Positions 1-5,461 of a stretch of DNA of 5,962 nucleotides are shown piece after piece. The stretch comes from Victivallaceae bacterium (GTDB taxonomy: Bacteria; Verrucomicrobiota; Lentisphaeria; Victivallales; Victivallaceae). The position numbers and the translations under genes are program-made. The notes beneath the pieces are model-generated. The model had not been told where the DNA came from. It was given only the letters and a program-made list of their open reading frames with translations, and did no database searches. Position 1 is the first letter of the stretch. Each line of letters begins with the position of its first letter. The DNA lies in NCBI GenBank assembly GCA_028698975.1, contig JAQVVK010000130.1:1-5962 (forward strand), written 5' to 3'.

Positions 1-707
1 ATCAGGCGGTCGCCGTCCGACGCCCAAGCCGGTCGCGAGCCGTCGGTTATCGCCGCAAATTCCGGCGCACCCGGTGAAGAAAACAACTTAAACAATGCAT
101 CGGCGGGAGATTTCACCCCGGTCAGCTCGGCCAGTTCGTCGGCATTGATCTTAAGCCAGACCCGGCCACCGGCCGCCAAAACCCCGTCCACCCCCCGAAA
201 GCCGTCGAGCAACACCGGCAAACCGGCCTTTACCGCCAGCTTTGCCGCCCGATCGTACAAGGCGGGGTCGGTGCCGTTGGGCAGAGTTCCGCAAAAAGCG
301 GCGCAACTTGCAAATTTGAGTCCGCCGGAGAATGCGGACAAGAACGCCTCGATTTCCGCAGGTGACGCCGGGTATGTCGGCTCGATCACCTCGGTCATCA
401 CCCCGTTGCTCCGGTCAAGACAGGTTGTACAGCAGCGAGTGGCCCCCGTCGTCGGGATTGAACGAAACGATATGCCTTCGCGCCCCAAGGCGGCGTCAAT
501 GCGTTCGCCGTTTTCGTCGCCGCAGAACTGCACGAGTTGGGTTTCGACCCGCCCCAGACACCCGGCGGCCCGGCAGAAGTTTATTCCCTTGCCGGAGGCG
601 AACTGCATCAGGCGGTTCGCCCGGTTGATCGCACCGTATTTGAACCCGTCAAAAAACAGCACCTTCTGCCATGCCGGATTGGGGCCGGCCACCAAGATCC
701 GCTTCAT
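1..707 (-). CDS. PfkB-family sugar (phosphate) kinase, FruK/LacC-like, N-terminal part
   Basis: Reading down from ATG 707-705 gives 235 codons open to the window edge, with no stop, so the C-terminus lies outside. The protein starts MKRILVAGPNPAWQKVLFF. It shows the PfkB/ribokinase N-terminal pattern of the 1-phosphofructokinase/tagatose-6-phosphate kinase branch: NPAW at 10-13, SGKGIN at 38-43 (family GGKGxN), TRCCT at 90-94, FCGTLPNG at 138-145, a DGFRG segment at 168-172, and KINADELAELTG at 186-197 matching the family KxNxxEL motif. Known members phosphorylate a sugar or sugar phosphate with ATP in the cytosol; the exact substrate cannot be read here. The catalytic GAGD motif is expected near residue 250 and is not in the window. 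The start codon overlaps the upstream dehydrogenase stop as ATGA, with GGAG eight bases before it, so the gene is probably translationally coupled and last or near-last in the cluster. Family call is firm, substrate is not. Confidence 0.88.
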   Translation of the reverse strand, partial: MKRILVAGPNPAWQKVLFFDGFKYGAINRANRLMQFASGKGINFCRAAGCLGRVETQLVQFCGDENGERIDAALGREGISFRSIPTTGATRCCTTCLDRSNGVMTEVIEPTYPASPAEIEAFLSAFSGGLKFASCAAFCGTLPNGTDPALYDRAAKLAVKAGLPVLLDGFRGVDGVLAAGGRVWLKINADELAELTGVKSPADALFKLFSSPGAPEFAAITDGSRPAWASDGDRL

Positions 708-1804
708 GACAACGACTCCAAAAGCGACCTCACGTCGTCGTCGCTGAATTCATACGGATTGGACTTCATGCTCCCGGAACGGCAGTTGGCCACGATAAAA
801 TCGTAAAGTCCGGGGCGCAGACCGGCTTTACGGAAATCGCCCGGCAGCCCGACCTTGTCGCGCAACGCCTCGATCGCGTCAATGAGCTTGACCGGATTGT
901 AAAAGCCCAGCGCGGCACCGATCGAAGTCACCTCGTCACGCGCAACATCAAGATTGCGGCGCAGCACCGGTGCAAGCAGTGTGGCGCAAACGCTGCCGTG
1001 CGGCAGATGCAAAACACTTCCCAGCGGGTGACCGATGCCATGCACCGCCCCCAGACCGGAACTTATGAAACCAAGCGAACCGAGCAAACACCCCTCCGAC
1101 ACCAGATCGCGGGCGGCGTGATCTCCGGCGACCGCCGCTTCGAGGTTGGCAAAAATCTTCTTGGCTCCCTTGACCGCCAGCGCACGGCTGACCACATTGG
1201 CCCGGAGCGAGAGATAGCCCTCGATCGCCTGGGTCAAGGCGTCAAATCCGCTGGCGGCCGCCACTTCGGGCGGGCAGTCGTAAGTCAATTCGGGGTCGGC
1301 CACGGCGATGTCCGCAAACATGTTGCCGCAGCGCAGCGACTGCTTGATGCCGGAGACCGGGTCGCGCAATACCGCGTTGGGCGTCACCTCCGCCCCGGTG
1401 CCGGCCGTGGTTGATACCGCCGCGAAAAAACGCGAACGGCGGGGCGGCTTCAGATGGCCGAGCAGATATTCTACACAGGGCGCGGCCTTGGCCGGAAGTG
1501 CGGCGGCGGCTTTGGCGGTGTCGATGGCGGAGCCGCCGCCCCAGCCGATGATGGTCTGCGCACCGGCGCGGCGGGCGGCGGCGACCACGCGGTCAACCTC
1601 GTCCACGGTTGGTTCGGGAGAGATCCCGGCACATACGCTGGACGGGCGACCGCTCAACTCCGGTATAAATTCATTTTCAATCCGGCTGCTGGAGTGTTTA
1701 CCGCAGACGATCAGCACCGGCCCCGGCGGCAGCAATGCCGCCAGATCGTGCCGCACCCCGGTTCCAAAAAGCACTCGACCCGGAAAACTCAGCGAAAACT
1801 TCAT
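704..1804 (-). CDS. Iron-type (group III) alcohol dehydrogenase
   Basis: A 366-residue protein of normal length for the Fe-ADH family (E. coli FucO is about 380). Members use NAD(P)H to interconvert an alcohol or diol with an aldehyde or ketone, in the cytosol. N-terminal nucleotide-binding part: GGGSAIDTAK at 89-98 (dinucleotide/phosphate loop) and STTAGTGAEVTP at 131-142, both hallmark motifs. C-terminal helical metal-binding part: SGFDALTQAIEGY at 185-197, VHGIGHPLG at 254-262 and LPHG at 267-270. Aligned with the FucO ligands Asp196, His200, His263 and His277, this protein has D188, Q192, H255 and H269; the second ligand is Gln rather than His. H259 matches the other conserved family histidine. 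Substrate is not predictable. The ATG overlaps the rnc stop as ATGA and is preceded by GGAGGT six bases upstream; the 3' end overlaps the PfkB-family gene as ATGA. A metabolic partnership with that kinase is inferred from position only. Confidence 0.93.
   Translation of the reverse strand: MKFSLSFPGRVLFGTGVRHDLAALLPPGPVLIVCGKHSSSRIENEFIPELSGRPSSVCAGISPEPTVDEVDRVVAAARRAGAQTIIGWGGGSAIDTAKAAAALPAKAAPCVEYLLGHLKPPRRSRFFAAVSTTAGTGAEVTPNAVLRDPVSGIKQSLRCGNMFADIAVADPELTYDCPPEVAAASGFDALTQAIEGYLSLRANVVSRALAVKGAKKIFANLEAAVAGDHAARDLVSEGCLLGSLGFISSGLGAVHGIGHPLGSVLHLPHGSVCATLLAPVLRRNLDVARDEVTSIGAALGFYNPVKLIDAIEALRDKVGLPGDFRKAGLRPGLYDFIVANCRSGSMKSNPYEFSDDDVRSLLESLS
716..719 (-). promoter_or_regulatory. Shine-Dalgarno for the PfkB-family kinase
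   Basis: GGAG lies eight bases before ATG 707, inside the last codons of the dehydrogenase. With the ATGA stop/start overlap it supports this as the real start of a gene that has no stop in the window. Confidence 0.65.
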
Positions 1805-2550
1805 TTGCCCACCTCCCCTGCCGCAGGCTTTGCGGCGTGTCCATGACCGGTAAGATATTCGTAAAGTTTACAAGCCGCGGCACTCTCAGCGTTTTTACGG
1901 CTGGAAGCGCGACCGCAGGCGGTGTATTCCCGGAAATTAACTTCGACTTCAAAGACCGGGTTATGATCCGGCCCGCTCTGGCGCAGCACCCGATAAACCG
2001 GTGTGCCGCCGCCGCCCCGTTGAACGAACTCCTGCAACATCCCCTTGGGATTTATCACATTGAGCAACTTGATCGGTTCGGGGAAGTCGCGCTCGACCAT
2101 ACCGGTCACGAGTTTACGCACCGGGTCGATGCCAAGCTGCAAATACAACGCCCCCAGCACCGCTTCAAACAGGTCGGCCACAATGGATTCCCGACAGCCC
2201 CCGGCGGCGTCCTGTTCGCCATGCCCGATCATCAGAGCCGAGCCCAGATCGAGTTCGCGGGCAAATCGGGCGATGGTCGACTCGCGCACCAACGCCGAAC
2301 GCATCTTGGTCATCTTACCCTCGTCCGCTTCGGGATAAAACCGGAAAAGCTGTTCCGAGAGAATGATTTCCAGTACCGCGTCTCCTAAGAACTCCAGCCG
2401 CTGGTTGTCAAAATCAAGATTATGCTCCACCGCATAGGTGCGGTGCGTAAAGGCCTCAAGCAAAGCTCCTTCCAGCGGCAGGGACGCAATACCGAGGGCG
2501 GTTTTGAGTTTTTGCGGTGCTTCAGCCACGATTCCACTCCGTTCCGGCAT
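1801..2550 (-). CDS. rnc: Ribonuclease III
   Basis: 249 residues from the ATG, a normal RNase III length. It cleaves double-stranded RNA in rRNA precursors and some mRNAs, as a homodimer using Mg2+. The N-terminal nuclease domain holds THRTYAVEHN (35-44) and the signature NQRLEFLGDAVL (49-60); the second acidic pair is in VADLFEAVLGALY (124-136). By alignment with E. coli E41, D45, D114 and E117, the catalytic residues are E53, D57, D126 and E129; E. coli E38 corresponds to Q50. A double-stranded RNA-binding domain spans about 167-233, starting NPKGMLQEFVQ and ending with the basic SSRKNAESAAACKLYEYL helix. The gene is not next to era or lepB as in enterobacteria. Two starts are possible: ATG 2550 overlaps lipM by 29 bp with a weak GAAGAA upstream; GTG 2529 (242 residues) overlaps it by 8 bp and has a better GGAG seven bases before it. 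Domain content is the same either way. Confidence 0.96.
   Translation of the reverse strand: MPERSGIVAEAPQKLKTALGIASLPLEGALLEAFTHRTYAVEHNLDFDNQRLEFLGDAVLEIILSEQLFRFYPEADEGKMTKMRSALVRESTIARFARELDLGSALMIGHGEQDAAGGCRESIVADLFEAVLGALYLQLGIDPVRKLVTGMVERDFPEPIKLLNVINPKGMLQEFVQRGGGGTPVYRVLRQSGPDHNPVFEVEVNFREYTACGRASSRKNAESAAACKLYEYLTGHGHAAKPAAGEVGK
1811..1816 (-). promoter_or_regulatory. Shine-Dalgarno for the alcohol dehydrogenase
   Basis: GGAGGT six bases before ATG 1804, within the final rnc codons. It is the strongest ribosome binding site in the cluster and suggests the dehydrogenase can be initiated efficiently as well as by coupling to rnc. Confidence 0.75.
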
Positions 2551-3214
2551 ATTTTTCTTCGGCCAGTTTCTCCGCCCGGGCGATCAGATCGGCGTCGGGG
2601 GTAAACGGCTCGTATTCCACCTTGAAATAGGCGGCCAGCGATTCGCGGAGGGCGGATGACAATGCCTCCCAATCGCCGTGCGACGCCTCCAAACTTATGC
2701 TGCCCTGATGCAAAAGACCGTTGCGGGTGCGACGCTGGGCGGCCCCGGCATACTTGCCGCCGGCTTCCGCCATGAGATCGAAACGGCTGGGCGAAGTAAA
2801 GCAGCGCATGGTGGCGCGCACCACCCCCGGAGTTTCATCCGACTTTATTACAGCATGGCCGCCCAGATGCTCGACCATCGGCAGCATCGCTTCGTGAAAG
2901 ATACGGTAACTGGCCATGCGGTCAAGCTGTACGATCGGGTGACCGGCCGGAACCGTCACCGTATATGTGAGGTCGCGATCATGCCAGACATTTCCGCCCC
3001 CGGTGGGGCGACGCACCACGGTGTAATCACGGGCGGCCTCCTCGGGAAACAACTGCGAGCAACCGATCGACACCGACGGGCGATCCCACCTATAAATACG
3101 CAGCAAAGGCCGGTTCACCGCCGGGGCGTTCTCCAGCAGCAGCTCGTCAATTGCCATATTAAAAAACGGCGAATGCACGCCATCCAGCCACAACAGCCAC
3201 TTTTCGGAACTCAT
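2522..3214 (-). CDS. lipM: LipM-type octanoyltransferase (lipoate/biotin protein ligase fold)
   Basis: 230 residues. LipM moves octanoyl from acyl carrier protein to lipoyl domains such as GcvH, the first step of lipoate assembly before LipA inserts sulfur. Fold motifs are in order: FNMAIDELLL (18-27), RWDRPSVSIGCSQ (42-54), VVRRPTGGGNVWHDRDLTYTV (67-87), KYAGAAQRRTRNGLLHQGSI (154-173) and C-terminal KYAGTEWN (221-228). The RCFTSPSRFDL segment (137-147) places Cys138 where B. subtilis LipM has its acyl-carrying Cys150, followed by conserved Lys154. This Cys, and the single short domain with no adenylation accessory domain as in E. coli LplA, favour an octanoyltransferase over an ATP-dependent lipoate ligase. 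LipL-type amidotransferase or a divergent ligase remain possible. It is shorter than B. subtilis LipM (about 278). The ATG overlaps the kinase stop as ATGA, with GGAGG six bases upstream; its 3' end overlaps rnc. Confidence 0.85.
   Translation of the reverse strand: MSSEKWLLWLDGVHSPFFNMAIDELLLENAPAVNRPLLRIYRWDRPSVSIGCSQLFPEEAARDYTVVRRPTGGGNVWHDRDLTYTVTVPAGHPIVQLDRMASYRIFHEAMLPMVEHLGGHAVIKSDETPGVVRATMRCFTSPSRFDLMAEAGGKYAGAAQRRTRNGLLHQGSISLEASHGDWEALSSALRESLAAYFKVEYEPFTPDADLIARAEKLAEEKYAGTEWNRG
2537..2540 (-). promoter_or_regulatory. Candidate Shine-Dalgarno for a GTG start of rnc
   Basis: GGAG ends seven bases before the in-frame GTG at 2529-2527. The upstream ATG at 2550 has only a weak GAAGAA. 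This supports an rnc start eight residues (seven codons) further in, overlapping the lipM stop by 8 bp, without affecting the nuclease domain. Confidence 0.4.
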
Positions 3215-3978
3215 TTTCTGCCTCCATGTGCCAGCAATTTGCGAATAACCAACTCAAATTCTCCGCTGCCCGGGTCAAATCCGCAAGCGGCGCAGTACGC
3301 CTTGCGAAACGCCTGCGCGACCTCGCGGTCAAAGTCGCCGCCGCAATTTATCGCCATATACGACGACGCCAGCCGAGCCGCTTCGCGTCTTCTCAACGGC
3401 GGCGGCACCGACGCGGCGACCCGACAGCCGTCAAGATCGATCACGCCGACTTCTCCGCCGTAGAAGTAGAGGTTGCGCAAACTCAGATCGCCATGCACGA
3501 TGCCACGGGCATGCATTCGGGCGGCCAGATTGCAAAGCGGCGCGGCCGCTTCCTCCGGAGAAAGCTTTTCGACGGCGCGGTCGCAAAATACCGCGTCGGC
3601 GGGAGCCGCCTCGGTAATCAGCAGATCGGGATAACGCCCCCGGCCGCGCAACGCCGCCAGCACCGGCGGAGTGGCAACCCCCGCCTTTTGCATGGCGACC
3701 GCTCCCGCCAGCGAATTTAACGATCTTGGCGTCTTGAATCTGCGGCGAACCGCGTCATAAAGATTGCGGCATTTGTAGAGCTTGACAAACACCCCGCCGA
3801 CGCAGACCACCCGGACTTTGCGTCCGTCGTGGCGCACATCGGCTTGCGGCAAAACCGCCGCGTCAAGCCGCTCGTCAAGCTGCGTCCCGGAGAAATCCCG
3901 CCGCAGCCAACCGGTGAAACGACAGTCGTCAAAGCGAACCATGCCGCCATCTTCAAAAATTTTTTTGTCGTATTTCAT
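3211..3978 (-). CDS. Kdo/WaaP-family (lipopolysaccharide kinase-like) kinase
   Basis: 255 residues with a eukaryotic-like kinase fold of the Kdo kinase/WaaP/RIO-like group. Visible motifs: VFVKLYKC (63-70) with candidate ATP lysine K66; GVATPPVLA (100-108), the typical segment after helix C; LLITEAAP (119-126) in the hinge position; catalytic loop GIVHGDLSLRNLYF (159-172) with D164 and N169; and metal-binding VIDLDG (179-184) with D181 and D183. Known relatives phosphorylate Kdo or heptose of the LPS inner core at the cytoplasmic membrane face; that substrate is inferred, since the fold also covers other small-molecule kinases. No transmembrane segment or signal peptide is seen. No Asp or Glu occurs between residues 76 and 117, so the usual helix-C glutamate is not recognisable. 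The ATG at 3978 follows an in-frame TGA and has no close Shine-Dalgarno; an alternative ATG lies at 3942. A promoter-like element sits just upstream, 33 bp after tilS ends. Confidence 0.8.
   Translation of the reverse strand: MKYDKKIFEDGGMVRFDDCRFTGWLRRDFSGTQLDERLDAAVLPQADVRHDGRKVRVVCVGGVFVKLYKCRNLYDAVRRRFKTPRSLNSLAGAVAMQKAGVATPPVLAALRGRGRYPDLLITEAAPADAVFCDRAVEKLSPEEAAAPLCNLAARMHARGIVHGDLSLRNLYFYGGEVGVIDLDGCRVAASVPPPLRRREAARLASSYMAINCGGDFDREVAQAFRKAYCAACGFDPGSGEFELVIRKLLAHGGRK
3221..3225 (-). promoter_or_regulatory. Shine-Dalgarno for lipM
   Basis: GGAGG six bases before ATG 3214, located in the last codons of the kinase gene. It fixes the lipM start that overlaps the kinase stop as ATGA. 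Confidence 0.75.
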
Positions 3979-3986
3979 AATGTGTC

Positions 3987-4015
3987 AATATAACCCCTCG
4001 GCGGCGAGCTTTCAA
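3987..4015 (-). promoter_or_regulatory. Sigma70-like promoter upstream of the kinase gene
   Basis: On the minus strand TTGAAA (4015-4010) and TATATT (3992-3987) are separated by exactly 17 bases, each matching five of six consensus bases. The -35 box overlaps the tilS stop. Only eight bases separate the -10 box from ATG 3978, so a transcript would start at or next to the start codon and be almost leaderless. This would give the kinase-to-PfkB genes expression independent of tilS. The match is by eye, with no experimental support. Confidence 0.4.
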
Positions 4016-5355
4016 ACCCGTTCCGCCCGGAAAAGCACGGTTTTGCGGGTCGCGGCGGTCACGGCGGCAAAAGCCCCCTGCCGGACAAACGGCCACCAGA
4101 TGACCGTGCCGGACAATGTCTGCATCAATGGCGGCTTGTCGGCAGCGGCAATGCCGCGGTTAATCCGCAGTTTTTTGAGCAGAACCGGGCCGGTTCCACC
4201 AAACGGGACCATTTTTGCCCCGGCGAAGAATGGAGCGATCCGTACCGTTTCCGGCAACAGCTCCGCGTCAAAACAACACTCGTCAAGGCCGGAAAGCGGC
4301 GGCCTCCCGGCGGCCTCGGATGCGGTAAAACGCACCCCGCCGGCGACGCATGACCCGTCACGCCACGACCAATCAACCGTTTGAAAGTTAACCTGTTCCG
4401 GCATGGCCTTCTGCAAACGGCCATTTTCCAATCGGATATACGGCAAAGCCGACATCCCGGTAGGTATCAGGCGGCATGCGCGATCGGGGCGAGTTAGCTC
4501 GCACCTCACCCTCTCCTCGAATTCCGGCGCGATCGGTTCATCGACACCGGAGAAATCAGCCAGCAGCAACCGGAGTGCGCGAAAACGCAACGCCGGGTGC
4601 AGAGCCAGCCATGCCGCCGCCGGGTGACCGGCCACCTTGAGCGCGGCGAAGTTTTCGGCGGTCAATTGTTCCAAATAGTCCGCATCGACCGCAAGCGCGT
4701 CCAGCGAAGCCGCGAGACCGCTTTCGCTGCCGGGAAGAGCCGAGTAAATCTCCGGCAATATATTGTTACGCAAAGCGTTGCGAGAATAATGCTGATCGAT
4801 GTTGCTGGAGTCGCACGCCCAAAGCAATATCCCATTGCGGCGTAAAAAACTTTCGATTTCAACGCGGCGGAAATTCAGCAGCGGCCGCAAAAAGAGCACC
4901 CCCGCAACTCGGGAACATGCCCGCATCGAGGTCAACCCGGTCGCATTGGAGCCGCGAGCCAGACGCAGCAAAAGGTTTTCGGCCCGGTCATCGGCGTGAT
5001 GACCGACCACCACCGCCGCCGCACCGGTTTCGGCAACGAGTTCACGCCACGCGCTCAAACGGGCGGCGCGGGCTCTCGCCTCCACCCCCGGGCCGGAGGC
5101 AAGTGCAAAACGGCGTGAAATAAAGGCGACGTCGTGCGTTTCGGCAAAACGGCGCGCCTCGGCTTCTTCGCGGTCGGACTCCGCTCCGCGCAAACCGTGG
5201 TTGAAATGCACCGCGGTAAGTTTCAGCTCAAGCCGTTCGCGCCAGTAAAGCGCGACCATGAGCGCAGCGGTGCTGTCGGCTCCGCCGGAGAAACCGATCA
5301 ACAGGCGGCCGCCCCGGTATGGAGCAAAGATTTTTTCGCAGGCGGTCGGGTTCAT
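4012..5355 (-). CDS. tilS: tRNA(Ile)-lysidine synthetase TilS
   Basis: TilS attaches lysine, using ATP, to C34 of the CAU-anticodon tRNA-Ile, so it reads AUA instead of AUG; it is normally essential. From ATG 5355 the protein is 447 residues. N-terminal PP-loop ATPase: LIGFSGGADST ending at residue 29, HFNHGLRG (50-57), and GHHADDRAENLLLRLARGSN (118-137), where the usual DDQxET reads DDRAEN. SRNALRNNILP (191-201) is the conserved tRNA-binding RxxLRxxxLP region. A middle helical domain follows (about 205-300), then a TilS C-terminal domain (about 370-447) with KMVPFG, LLKKLRINRGI and the WWPFV core. The open frame extends to a TTG at 5388, adding 11 residues. ATG 5355 is preferred because a GGGAG lies eight bases before it and the N-terminus then fits the family. 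The upstream leader can form two competing hairpins. The stop codon TGA is embedded in the -35-like box before the next gene. Confidence 0.95.
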   Translation of the reverse strand: MNPTACEKIFAPYRGGRLLIGFSGGADSTAALMVALYWRERLELKLTAVHFNHGLRGAESDREEAEARRFAETHDVAFISRRFALASGPGVEARARAARLSAWRELVAETGAAAVVVGHHADDRAENLLLRLARGSNATGLTSMRACSRVAGVLFLRPLLNFRRVEIESFLRRNGILLWACDSSNIDQHYSRNALRNNILPEIYSALPGSESGLAASLDALAVDADYLEQLTAENFAALKVAGHPAAAWLALHPALRFRALRLLLADFSGVDEPIAPEFEERVRCELTRPDRACRLIPTGMSALPYIRLENGRLQKAMPEQVNFQTVDWSWRDGSCVAGGVRFTASEAAGRPPLSGLDECCFDAELLPETVRIAPFFAGAKMVPFGGTGPVLLKKLRINRGIAAADKPPLMQTLSGTVIWWPFVRQGAFAAVTAATRKTVLFRAERV

Positions 5356-5363
5356 GGCGGTCA

Positions 5364-5368
5364 CTCCC
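5364..5368 (-). promoter_or_regulatory. Shine-Dalgarno deciding the tilS start
   Basis: GGGAG lies eight bases before ATG 5355. No comparable site precedes the longer TTG start at 5388, where a CCAAGACAGCC-type region (plus-strand sense) offers no purine-rich minus-strand motif. Confidence 0.6.
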
Positions 5369-5388
5369 GATTGTTTCGGGTGAAACAA
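5366..5388 (-). promoter_or_regulatory. Overlapping alternative hairpins in the tilS leader
   Basis: On the minus strand TTGTTTC (5388-5382) and GAAACAA (5377-5371) form a perfect 7-bp stem with loop ACCC. Alternatively CCCGA (5380-5376) pairs with TCGGG (5370-5366) around loop AACAA, which would capture three G residues of the tilS Shine-Dalgarno. The two stems share bases and cannot coexist. The pairing is directly visible; a regulatory role is speculation. Confidence 0.35.
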
Positions 5389-5412
5389 CCAAGACAGCCA
5401 ACGGCACCAGCC

Positions 5413-5428
5413 GCCGGCGAGAGCCGGG
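5413..5428. other. Short GC hairpin in the asd-tilS gap
   Basis: CCGGC (5414-5418) and GCCGG (5423-5427) are complementary around a four-base loop. No run of T follows on the minus strand, so it is not a convincing Rho-independent terminator for asd. The rest of the 106-bp gap shows no clear promoter. Confidence 0.35.
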
Positions 5429-5461
5429 TAAGCCCGCGACCGCCCATTGCGCCGGCTTCCG

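Noticed and set aside
145..747. 200-residue plus-strand open frame opposite the PfkB-family kinase
   Set aside because: The minus strand encodes a motif-rich PfkB protein here; the plus-strand product is Pro/Arg/Ser-rich with no family motif, typical of antisense frames in GC-rich DNA.
1735..2388. 217-residue plus-strand open frame across rnc
   Set aside because: It is antisense to well-conserved RNase III, and its translation shows no domain pattern or upstream ribosome binding site.
2678..3463. 261-residue plus-strand open frame across lipM and the kinase
   Set aside because: It spans two convincing minus-strand genes and their junction, and has low-complexity composition without recognisable motifs.
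3985..3990. Perfect TTGACA box on the minus strand
   Set aside because: No acceptable -10 hexamer lies 16-18 bases downstream (only A-rich sequence), and it overlaps the better TTGAAA-17-TATATT pair.
3782..4384. 200-residue plus-strand open frame across the kinase/tilS gap
   Set aside because: It is antisense to both genes; the Thr/Ser/Pro/Arg-rich product looks like a shadow frame.
5389..5461. Possible terminator after asd
   Set aside because: GC-rich inverted repeats are present, but no T-tract follows on the minus strand, so Rho-independent termination is not supported.
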